Assembly (NCBI GenBank): GCA_027457205.1
Contig: DAIDTM010000336.1
Span: 1 to 8,613, forward strand
Source: Anaerolineae bacterium
Lineage (GTDB): Bacteria > Chloroflexota > Anaerolineae > UBA4142
DNA: 8,613 bases
Reading direction: 5' to 3'
The translations under genes were made by a program, and so were the position numbers. The notes beneath the pieces are model-generated. The model saw only the letters and a list, made by a program, of their open reading frames with translations, was not told the DNA's origin and searched no databases. This document shows, in pieces, positions 1-5,606 of the stretch (within the stretch, counting starts at the first letter, position 1; the number at the start of each line of letters is the position of its first letter).

Positions 1-348
1 ATCATGGAAACCTCCGAAGGCATCGTCCTCATCCTCACGCCGGACACGAGCACCGTCCGAGGATCGAAACTCATTCTGCAATTTTTCATCGAACACGATA
101 TCCCGCTCGAAAAAGTCTACGTCATCAACAATCGGACCGTCGGGCGCGTCTGGACCTCCACCGAAGATATCGAGCGCGAATTGGGCATTAAACTCAAGGC
201 GACGATTCCGTACACCGTGGAGTATATGACGTTGGCGATCAACGCCGGCGTACCGTTCATGGAACGTTTTCCGGACAACGCCGCCACCTCGACGTTTACC
301 GATGTGGCGCGGCAACTTCAGGTCCGCGCCAAACGAATAGTGAGTTAG
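1..348 (+). CDS. MinD/CpaE-like P-loop ATPase, C-terminal fragment
   Basis: This is the 3' end of a gene that starts before the window: the frame is open through base 1, so the ATG at 4 is probably internal. The visible ~115 residues match the second half of the MinD/ParA/CpaE fold. A strand plus ILTPD segment (window residues ~8-15) is followed by a helix with SxxRGSK. VYVINNR is the usual Asn-containing nucleotide-base-binding strand. Then come DIERELG, an IPY strand and an AINAGVPF segment, the typical 'ainnG.Pl' ending. The Walker A motif would lie upstream and cannot be checked. Family members position cell-surface or division machinery, or regulate pilus assembly; some are fused to receiver or FHA domains. 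The stop is followed after 2 bp by the transglutaminase gene, suggesting one operon. A CpaE-like member is as likely as a MinD-like one. Confidence 0.75.
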   Translation: MMETSEGIVLILTPDTSTVRGSKLILQFFIEHDIPLEKVYVINNRTVGRVWTSTEDIERELGIKLKATIPYTVEYMTLAINAGVPFMERFPDNAATSTFTDVARQLQVRAKRIVS

Positions 349-350
349 CC

Positions 351-2669
351 ATGGCTGAACGCGCGCTAGCGCGACAGGATAATCCGATCGGCGAAGGCGC
401 GAGCGCCGGGGTGCTGCTCGCGTTGCTTTTGCTGAGCGTCACCGGCTCGATCGTCGCGGCGAATTGGGCGGATGGGCTGGGCATCTTGACGGAAACCGCG
501 CTGGGCGGATTGCTCGTCGGCATTCTGCTGGCGAAACTGCCGGTGCGCGGCGTCCTCGCGCACGCGCTGACGCTTCTGATCGGCGCGCCAGTGGCTGCCT
601 CTGCCACCGCGCTCCTTCTCCCCAACGTGCTGACGTTCCGCGAGAAACTCGTCATTCTGCAGGAGCGCTGGCTGACCTGGCTCTCCAAAGTGGCGACGGG
701 CAAACAAGGCGGCGATAGTCTGCTGTTCGTCTTGCAGCTTGCCCTCTTGATGTGGATCGTCGCGTACTTCGCCGCGTGGTTTGTTTATCGACGCCACCAG
801 GTCTGGGGCGCGATTCTGCCGGCGGGCATCGCGATCGTGTTCAACCTCTTCTACGCCGCGCCGCAAGTCGATCTGTATTTTGGTCTCTATCTCCTGTGCG
901 CGCTGCTGTTGCTTGTGCGCCTGAACCTGCACACGCTGGAACGCTGGTGGCGCGGCGCGGCTATCGGCTACTCGTCGGACATCAGTTTCGATTTCCTTTT
1001 GTACGGCGGCGGGTTTGCGATTATGCTGATGGTGTTGGCGTGGCTCTTGCCGGCGAGTGCGCCCGGTCCGTCGTGGTTCACGTTTCTATCACCGCTGGAA
1101 ACGCCGTGGCAATCCGTCGAAGATCAGTTCTCGCGCGTCTTTAACACGCTCCGCGGCGTCGCGCGTCCCGCGCCCAGCGCATTTTTCGGCTCATCGCTGC
1201 TGATGGGTGGACCCGTCCATCTGGGCACGCGCCCGGTAATGGACATCCGAACGGACGTCGGACGCTATTGGCGCGCCGCCGTGTTCGATGAATACACCGG
1301 CACCGGCTGGATCAATACGCAGACCGACACCGTCAGTCTCCCCGCGAACGATCCGCGCCTCGATACGGCGCAAGATCTCTTGCGCATCGACGTGACACAA
1401 ACCGTCCAGGTTTTTCTGCCCGATCAAAACATCCTCTTCGGTGAGACCCAGCCGATTCGCTTTCCCGACCTGGCGATTCAAGCGCAATATCTGGCGCAGC
1501 CCGCCGCAGATGCCAGCGCCGGCGGACTGGATACAACTTTTATTCGATCCAGCCGTCCGCTGCGCGACGGCGATATGTACACCGTCGTCTCTTCCGTCAG
1601 CATTGCCGACCCCGATTCGCTCCGCGCCGCGCCGACGCAGTACTCGGACTGGATGATCAAGACGTTTCTCCAGATGCCGCCGTATACGCCGCAGCGCGTC
1701 CGTACGCTCGCGCTGGAAATCACGCGCGACGCGACCAATCCGTACGACCGGGCTATCGCCATACAAGATTATCTCCGCACCCACATTCAATACAACGAAT
1801 CGGTCAGCGCGCCGCCGCCCGGACGCGATGGCGTGGACTATACGCTGTTCGACCGGCGCGAGGGCTATTGCAACTATTACGCGTCCGCGATGGCGGTACT
1901 GGCGCGCGAGGTAGGGATTCCAGCGCGCGTCGCCTCGGGCTATGCGCTGGGCGATAACAAGGACGGCGTGTTCCACGTGATCGAAGCGAACGCGCACTCG
2001 TGGCCCGAACTCTATTTTCCAAACTATGGTTGGATTCCGTTCGAGCCGACCGCCAGTCAGCCCGCCATCGTCTGGCCCACCAAACCGCAAGTCGGCGCAA
2101 GTCAAACCAATCCATCCGGCTCCGACATCAAGCCGCCGGGACCGCCGCGACAAAACGTCAGTCCGGACACGGGCAGCCCAAGCGCGCGTGGATTCTTTTC
2201 GTTCGCCAACGATCCGTCCCGCGTCGCGCTAGCGGTCAGCGGCGTTCTCGCGCTATTGACAATCGGCGCGCTGGGCGTCCGCGAACGGCGGCGCGCGCAG
2301 CGAATGACGTCGCTCGCCCCGGCGGCTCAGGTCTACGAAAATATGCTCAACCGCGCCGGCTGGCTCGGCGTGCGCGAACAGAAACATGCGACGCCGTTCG
2401 AGCGCGCCCGTGCACTGGGCGATGCGTTGCCGCCGGCGCGCGGCGAAATCGAGCGCGTCGCGGAGCTCTACACGCGCGAAAAATTCGGCGCGCAAAAACT
2501 GAACGCGGACGAATCCGCCGAGTTGTCGACAGCATGGACCAAGTTCGGCGCGGTATGGCAGCGCGCGTTTGCCGCGCAGATGATTGAACGCATCGTCATA
2601 CCGCCGCGCGATTTCCTCATCCGAACGCGGACCCGAATCGGGCGTTTGGGTAACACCAACCCGCGATGA
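351..2669 (+). CDS. TgpA-type membrane transglutaminase-like protein (DUF3488 / transglutaminase core / DUF4129)
   Basis: A 772-residue membrane protein of the TgpA layout. About seven hydrophobic helices lie at ~19-38, 44-62, 66-92, 123-146, 150-169, 172-190 and 216-234. A long extracytoplasmic region (~240-620) follows, then one more membrane helix (~624-643) and a charged cytoplasmic tail (~645-735) resembling DUF4129. The transglutaminase core is at ~465-570: Cys507 in REGYCNYYASAMA, His549 in NAHSWPELY, and WIPFEPT at 561-567. The third catalytic position is Glu565 rather than the Asp expected by analogy with TgpA; its spacing from the His is 16 residues. A Pro/Ser/Gly-rich stretch (~575-612) links the core to the last helix. 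Such proteins are thought to act as proteases or amide-modifying enzymes at the cell surface; the substrate is unknown. The start is 2 bp after the preceding stop and has no strong Shine-Dalgarno, so translational coupling is likely. Confidence 0.88.
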   Translation: MAERALARQDNPIGEGASAGVLLALLLLSVTGSIVAANWADGLGILTETALGGLLVGILLAKLPVRGVLAHALTLLIGAPVAASATALLLPNVLTFREKLVILQERWLTWLSKVATGKQGGDSLLFVLQLALLMWIVAYFAAWFVYRRHQVWGAILPAGIAIVFNLFYAAPQVDLYFGLYLLCALLLLVRLNLHTLERWWRGAAIGYSSDISFDFLLYGGGFAIMLMVLAWLLPASAPGPSWFTFLSPLETPWQSVEDQFSRVFNTLRGVARPAPSAFFGSSLLMGGPVHLGTRPVMDIRTDVGRYWRAAVFDEYTGTGWINTQTDTVSLPANDPRLDTAQDLLRIDVTQTVQVFLPDQNILFGETQPIRFPDLAIQAQYLAQPAADASAGGLDTTFIRSSRPLRDGDMYTVVSSVSIADPDSLRAAPTQYSDWMIKTFLQMPPYTPQRVRTLALEITRDATNPYDRAIAIQDYLRTHIQYNESVSAPPPGRDGVDYTLFDRREGYCNYYASAMAVLAREVGIPARVASGYALGDNKDGVFHVIEANAHSWPELYFPNYGWIPFEPTASQPAIVWPTKPQVGASQTNPSGSDIKPPGPPRQNVSPDTGSPSARGFFSFANDPSRVALAVSGVLALLTIGALGVRERRRAQRMTSLAPAAQVYENMLNRAGWLGVREQKHATPFERARALGDALPPARGEIERVAELYTREKFGAQKLNADESAELSTAWTKFGAVWQRAFAAQMIERIVIPPRDFLIRTRTRIGRLGNTNPR

Positions 2670-2680
2670 CACGCGCGGCA

Positions 2681-2715
2681 AAATCTGAAATCACAAATCC
2701 AAAATTTGAAATGAG
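2681..2715 (+). repeat. Five-unit 7-bp periodic repeat AAATNNN
   Basis: Five consecutive heptamers each begin AAAT: AAATCTG, AAATCAC, AAATCCA, AAATTTG and AAATGAG. They fill most of the 51-bp gap between the transglutaminase gene and asnS and are strikingly A-rich in a GC-rich region. The GAGG of the last unit (2713-2716) is the likely asnS ribosome binding site. No clear -35/-10 pair is visible here. The function is unknown; it may be an interspersed simple repeat or an unstructured leader. Confidence 0.6.
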
Positions 2716-2720
2716 GTTGC

Positions 2721-4019
2721 ATGGCAGACCACGTTTACATCCAAGACATTGCATCGCACGTTGGTAAGGAAATCACGCTCAAGGGCTGGCTCGCCGACAA
2801 GACCGACAAGGGCAAGCTGCAATTCCTGCGCGTCCGCGACGGCACCGGCTTTATTCAAGCCGTCGTGTTCGCAAAAGACGTTTCGCCCGACGCGTTGGAG
2901 ACAGCGAAAAAGTTGACGCAGGAATCCTCGCTGATCGTCACCGGCGTTCCGCGCGCCGAGCCGCGCGCGCCAGGCGGATTTGAGTTATCGGTCAAAGATT
3001 TGCAAGCCATTCAAATCGCCAACGATTATCCGATCACGCCGAAAGAGCATGGCGTCGAGTTCCTAATGGAACATCGGCACCTGTGGCTGCGCTCGCCGCG
3101 CCAGCATGCGATCCTGCGCATCCGCGCGCGCGTCGTTAAAGCGATCCGCGATTATTTTGATAACAACGGCTATATCATCGTCGATACGCCCATTCTCACG
3201 CCCGCGGCAGTCGAGGGAACGACGACGCTGTTCGAGACGGATTATTTTGGGACGCCGGCGTATCTCACGCAGAGCGGGCAACTCTACAACGAAGCGAACA
3301 TCATGGCGTTCGGCAAGGTCTACTGCTTCGGTCCGACGTTCCGCGCGGAGAAATCGAAAACGCGGCGGCACCTCACCGAGTTCTGGATGGTCGAGCCGGA
3401 GTGGGCGTACGGCACGCTGGACGATTACATGCGCGTCGGCGAAGAATTTGTGTCGTACATCGTGCAGACGATCTTGAAAGAGCGCGCGACGGAGTTGCAG
3501 GTATTGGAGCGCGACCCGAGCAAGTTGCAGAACATCACGCCGCCGTTTCCCAAGATTTCGTACACCGAGGCGGTGGAGATTCTTCATCAAAAGGGTTTCC
3601 CCGATTTTCAGTGGGGCGATGATTTCGGCGCGCCGCACGAAGCCGTCATCAGCGAAAGTTTCGACAAGCCGGTGTTCGTGCATCACTATCCGACGGAGAT
3701 GAAGGCGTTTTACATGGAGCGCGACGCGAACGACCCGAAGGTGTGTCTGAGCGCGGACTTGTTAGCTCCAGAAGGTTATGGCGAAATCATCGGCGGCGGG
3801 CAGCGCAGCGCGGATTTGGCGTACCTGGAGTCGCAAATCGCGAAACACAAACTGCCGCGCGCGGCGTACGAGTGGTATCTTGATCTGCGCAAGTACGGCA
3901 CCGTGCCACACTGCGGCTTTGGTCTCGGCGTCGAGCGCACGGTTGCGTGGGTCTGCAAACTCGATCACGTGCGCGAGACGATTCCGTATCCGCGGATGCT
4001 GGAGAAGATATACCCGTGA
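2721..4019 (+). CDS. asnS: Asparaginyl-tRNA synthetase
   Basis: A 432-residue class II aminoacyl-tRNA synthetase that charges tRNA(Asn) with asparagine in the cytoplasm using ATP. An N-terminal OB-fold anticodon-binding domain (~15-100) includes KGWLADKTDKGKLQFLRVRD. The catalytic domain has motif 1 with Pro157 (VDTPILTP), motif 2 with FRAEKS (207-212) running to EFWMVEPE, and motif 3 GFGLGVERTVAW (399-410) with Arg406. Asn-type rather than Asp-type identity is supported by FRAEKSKTRRH, by the D-FGAPHEAVI-SESF-KPVFV-HYP block (~301-324) and KAFYM (328-332), and by EIIGGGQR (355-362). The length is normal for AsnRS. GAGG lies 4 bp before the ATG. The stop is only 2 bp before the inverted-repeat element. 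Its presence suggests direct Asn-tRNA charging, although an amidotransferase route elsewhere cannot be excluded. Confidence 0.96.
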   Translation: MADHVYIQDIASHVGKEITLKGWLADKTDKGKLQFLRVRDGTGFIQAVVFAKDVSPDALETAKKLTQESSLIVTGVPRAEPRAPGGFELSVKDLQAIQIANDYPITPKEHGVEFLMEHRHLWLRSPRQHAILRIRARVVKAIRDYFDNNGYIIVDTPILTPAAVEGTTTLFETDYFGTPAYLTQSGQLYNEANIMAFGKVYCFGPTFRAEKSKTRRHLTEFWMVEPEWAYGTLDDYMRVGEEFVSYIVQTILKERATELQVLERDPSKLQNITPPFPKISYTEAVEILHQKGFPDFQWGDDFGAPHEAVISESFDKPVFVHHYPTEMKAFYMERDANDPKVCLSADLLAPEGYGEIIGGGQRSADLAYLESQIAKHKLPRAAYEWYLDLRKYGTVPHCGFGLGVERTVAWVCKLDHVRETIPYPRMLEKIYP

Positions 4020-4021
4020 TG

Positions 4022-4042
4022 ATCCGCGAATAACGCGAATAA
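4022..4042 (+). repeat. Left arm of inverted repeat
   Basis: The arm consists of ATC followed by two exact tandem copies of CGCGAATAA. It is a perfect reverse complement of 4312-4332. The match continues imperfectly outward (GTGAT 4016-4020 against ATCAC 4335-4339, with 1 versus 2 intervening bases) and inward (AAGGAA 4045-4050 against TTCCTT 4305-4310, with a one-base gap). Confidence 0.9.
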
Positions 4043-4056
4043 AAAAGGAAACCGAG

Positions 4057-4304
4057 ATGACTGAGTTGCTGTAAAGGCATGTTGCTGAACAAGAAATACA
4101 TTACCGATTTACTTGTGCATGGGAAGGTCATCGTTGAACCAAGCCCTTGACCGATTGACATCGCGGGAAGAAAGTCAAATCATCAATTACCTCAAAGCGT
4201 CTGGACTGGAAGTTGGCGTTCTAGTCAACTTTGGTTCCCTACGCAAATTGGAGTGGAAGCGCTTCGTGAAGACGGCGCAGACAAATTCGCCAAGTCAAGA
4301 ATAA
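4057..4304 (+). pseudogene. Decayed GxxExxY family gene
   Basis: Pieces of a GxxExxY protein are spread over all three frames. AGGAA (4046-4050) precedes ATG 4057, which gives MTELL and then a stop at 4072. AEQE (4084-4095) resembles the middle of the family. Frame 2 from 4094 gives KYITDLLVHGKVIVE (to 4138). The frame then shifts at CCAAGCC, and frame 3 gives ALDRLTSREESQIINYLKASG and VNFGSLRKLEWKRFV, ending at TAA 4302-4304. Intact members are ~120-130 residues, so I infer the loss of roughly 130 bp internally plus two bases near 4139-4144. The C-terminal piece has its own ATG at 4113 (63 codons) but lacks the conserved GxxExxY region. The family's function is poorly defined; its fold resembles a PD-(D/E)XK nuclease. 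A base-calling error could explain the last shift but not the internal deletion or the early stop. Confidence 0.8.
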
Positions 4305-4311
4305 TTCCTTG

Positions 4312-4332
4312 TTATTCGCGTTATTCGCGGAT
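4312..4332 (-). repeat. Right arm of inverted repeat
   Basis: This is the exact reverse complement of 4022-4042: two copies of TTATTCGCG and then GAT. It ends 8 bp before the AAGGAGG of the LLM oxidoreductase gene. A weak TTGTTA (4309-4314) with ATAAAT (4331-4336) at 16-bp spacing could act as an outward promoter for that gene, but the -10 match is poor. Confidence 0.9.
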
Positions 4333-4340
4333 AAATCACA

Positions 4341-4347
4341 AAGGAGG
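4341..4347 (+). promoter_or_regulatory. Strong Shine-Dalgarno for the LLM oxidoreductase
   Basis: AAGGAGG lies 4 bp before ATG 4352. It fixes the start there rather than at the in-frame ATG 4253. The 33 extra codons from 4253 run through the GxxExxY debris and the right inverted repeat in a different reading frame. Confidence 0.85.
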
Positions 4348-4351
4348 CGCG

Positions 4352-5347
4352 ATGGAGCGCGTAGCAATGTACCTGCAAGACAAGCACGAAATTCGGGAAG
4401 GAATGGAGTACGTCAAATACGCGGAAGCGCGCGGGTTTGAAGCGGTGTGGCAGGCGGAGTCGCGGCTCGTGCGCGATGCTATCGTACCGATGGCGGCGTA
4501 CGCCGCCGTGACTTCGAGGATCAAAGTTGGCAGCGGCGTCATCAACAACTGGACGCGCAACATCGGCTTACTTGCCGCGACGTTTCTCACGCTCGACGAC
4601 CTCGCGCCGAATCGGATCATCTGCGGCATCGGCGCGTGGTGGGACCCGCTCGCCAAGAACGTCGGCATCGAGCGCAAGAAACCGCTCAAGGCGATGCGCG
4701 AAACGATTGAAGTGATGAAAAAGTTGCTCGCGATGGAACGCGTCACCTTCCACGGCGAATTTCATCACGTCGATGGCATCGAACTCGATGTGGTGCACGG
4801 TCGCCGCGAGCCGCGCCACGTGCCGATCATGATCGGCGCGACCGGCGACGCGATGATGGAACTCGCCGGCGAGATCGCGGACGGCGTTGTGCTCAATTAC
4901 TGCGTGCCCCCGGAATACAACCTCGAAGCGCTCAAGCATCTGGAAGTTGGCTTGAAAAAGTCGGGGCGCAAGGTGGACGACATCGACCGACCTCAGCTCG
5001 TCGTCTGCTCGGTCGATCAGGACCACCATCGCGCGGTGCAGGCGGCGAAGGAATTGCTGACGCAATATTTGGCGCAGCAGCCACACATCGCGAAAGCGAG
5101 CGGCACGCCGGAAGAGACGGTCAAGAAAATCCAAAGCATTCTCGGCTGGCCCGCGACCAAGGAGCAAATTCACGAAGCAATGCATTTCGTGCCCGACGAT
5201 TTGATCGAGCGCATCACCGCGAGCGGCACGCCGGACGAGGTTCGGAAAAAAGTGAACGAGTACCGCCGCAACGGCGCGACTTGTCCGATCCTCTATCCAC
5301 TGGGTGATGATGTCAAGTTGATGATCGATACGTTCGCGCAAGCATGA
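4352..5347 (+). CDS. LLM class flavin/F420-dependent oxidoreductase
   Basis: A 331-residue luciferase-like (TIM-barrel) oxidoreductase, probably cytoplasmic. It is most like the Mer/F420-dependent branch, which transfers hydride to or from coenzyme F420; an FMN-dependent monooxygenase is the alternative. Supporting motifs are an early YVKYAEARGFEAVWQAES block (20-37), KVGSGVINNWTRN (58-70) followed by an LDDLAPNRIICGIGAWWDP segment (81-99), and VPIMIGATGDAMMELAGEIADG (157-178), the classic cofactor-phosphate region of the family. The C-terminal ITASGTPDEVRKKVNEYRRNG (288-308) is also typical. The length is normal. No substrate can be assigned and no F420 biosynthesis gene is in view. The gene follows the inverted-repeat element and converges on the small minus-strand ORF, with which it shares a hairpin directly after its stop. 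Confidence 0.88.
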   Translation: MERVAMYLQDKHEIREGMEYVKYAEARGFEAVWQAESRLVRDAIVPMAAYAAVTSRIKVGSGVINNWTRNIGLLAATFLTLDDLAPNRIICGIGAWWDPLAKNVGIERKKPLKAMRETIEVMKKLLAMERVTFHGEFHHVDGIELDVVHGRREPRHVPIMIGATGDAMMELAGEIADGVVLNYCVPPEYNLEALKHLEVGLKKSGRKVDDIDRPQLVVCSVDQDHHRAVQAAKELLTQYLAQQPHIAKASGTPEETVKKIQSILGWPATKEQIHEAMHFVPDDLIERITASGTPDEVRKKVNEYRRNGATCPILYPLGDDVKLMIDTFAQA

Positions 5348-5387
5348 AAAAGTCGGGGCACGGCGTCATTTGACGCAGGTCCCGACT
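5347..5387 (-). terminator. Intrinsic terminator of the minus-strand small ORF, at the convergence with the LLM gene
   Basis: The outer stem AGTCGGG (5351-5357) pairs with CCCGACT (5381-5387). An inner stem GCGTC (5363-5367) pairs with GACGC (5372-5376) around an ATTT loop. Read on the minus strand, the hairpin is followed by TTTTT (plus-strand A run 5347-5351), the canonical arrangement, and it begins at the last base of the small ORF's stop codon. On the plus strand there is no T run, so for LLM transcripts it may only be an mRNA-end hairpin. Confidence 0.75.
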
Positions 5388-5476
5388 CACGACCTCTTAG
5401 GCGCAAGCATCGCCATCGCGGTCAATAGACCAAGCGCATATCCCAGTAGAGCGAAAATTACGATCGTCTCGTTCAT
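5387..5476 (-). CDS. 29-residue predicted single-pass membrane peptide
   Basis: A minus-strand ORF of 29 codons plus stop, too short for routine gene finding. The peptide begins MNETIVIFALLGYALG and ends MLAPKRS. Residues ~4-25 form one hydrophobic helix, followed by a basic tail (KRS), which suggests an inner-membrane peptide with a cytoplasmic C-terminus by the positive-inside rule. GGAGG (plus 5483-5487) lies 6 bp before the ATG. A consensus-like promoter lies upstream and a hairpin with a T run follows the stop, so every element of a transcription unit is present. I do not recognise the family. The size recalls small accessory subunits such as KdpF or CydX, or small regulatory or toxin peptides, but the sequence does not support any of these. 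It is convergent with the LLM gene and divergent from the FAD-subunit gene. Confidence 0.65.
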   Translation of the reverse strand: MNETIVIFALLGYALGLLTAMAMLAPKRS

Positions 5477-5482
5477 CGCGCG

Positions 5483-5487
5483 CCTCC
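5483..5487 (-). promoter_or_regulatory. Ribosome binding site of the 29-residue ORF
   Basis: CCTCC on the plus strand is GGAGG on the coding strand, 6 bp before the ATG at 5476. It is one of the clearest Shine-Dalgarno sites in the window and a main reason to believe the small ORF. Confidence 0.75.
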
Positions 5488-5513
5488 GAAATAGCCGTCA
5501 TCACCATTTCCAT

Positions 5514-5529
5514 TGTGAATTCTATCACA
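5514..5529. promoter_or_regulatory. CRP/FNR-family operator-like palindrome TGTGA-N6-TCACA
   Basis: A perfect 5+5 palindrome with a 6-base centre, the classic binding pattern of CRP-type regulators. ATTGTG/CACAAT at 5512-5517/5528-5533 gives a second, wider pairing. The N6 centre is exactly the minus-strand -10 box (5519-5524), so binding should block RNA polymerase there. The site is also ~85 bp upstream of the divergent FAD-subunit start, where it could act as an activator site. Which regulator binds, if any, is unknown. Confidence 0.6.
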
Positions 5530-5546
5530 CAATTTCACCGCGTCAA
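5519..5546 (-). promoter_or_regulatory. Sigma70-type promoter for the 29-residue ORF
   Basis: On the minus strand, TTGACG (plus 5541-5546) and TAGAAT (plus 5519-5524) each match the consensus at 5 of 6 bases, with a 16-bp spacer. Transcription would start near 5512 and give a leader of about 35 nt with the GGAGG in place. Confidence 0.65.
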
Positions 5547-5606
5547 TAGCCATCGCATCAATGTTGCATTAGAAATCGATTTTGGAATCTCGAACTGGAG
5601 CATCCC

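Larger units (their letters stand above)
4022..4332. mobile_element. Putative small inverted-repeat-bounded element carrying GxxExxY debris
   Basis: A 311-bp segment has perfect 21-bp inverted repeats at its two ends (4022-4042 and 4312-4332). It contains only a degraded GxxExxY ORF. It lies between the asnS stop (4017-4019) and the ribosome binding site of the next gene (4341-4347), so neither neighbour is broken. No transposase and no convincing target-site duplication are visible. It could therefore be a non-autonomous insertion, a repeat unit that travels with GxxExxY genes, or a local rearrangement. The ends are seen directly; mobility is inferred. Confidence 0.5.

Noticed and set aside
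1191..2153. 320-codon minus-strand ORF opposite the transglutaminase gene
   Set aside because: Arg-rich, low-complexity shadow translation of a GC-rich gene. The plus strand carries clear family motifs over the same bases.
2681..2715. CRISPR-like or direct-repeat array
   Set aside because: Units are 7 bp with no spacers and no cas genes; it is a periodic simple sequence only.
4113..4304. Stand-alone 63-residue protein
   Set aside because: It is the C-terminal piece of a GxxExxY protein without the conserved N-terminal region and with no Shine-Dalgarno of its own, so I treat it as part of the pseudogene.
4253..4351. 33-codon N-terminal extension of the LLM oxidoreductase
   Set aside because: It runs through pseudogene debris and the inverted repeat out of frame with the GxxExxY coding signal. 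A strong AAGGAGG marks ATG 4352 as the start.
4568..5341. 257-codon minus-strand ORF opposite the LLM gene
   Set aside because: No recognisable motif and shadow composition rich in Arg, His and Asp. The plus-strand protein is a full-length family member.
5530..5606. Plus-strand promoter for the FAD-subunit gene
   Set aside because: TTGCAT at 5564-5569 has no acceptable -10 box at 15-18 bp, so no promoter can be supported from the sequence.
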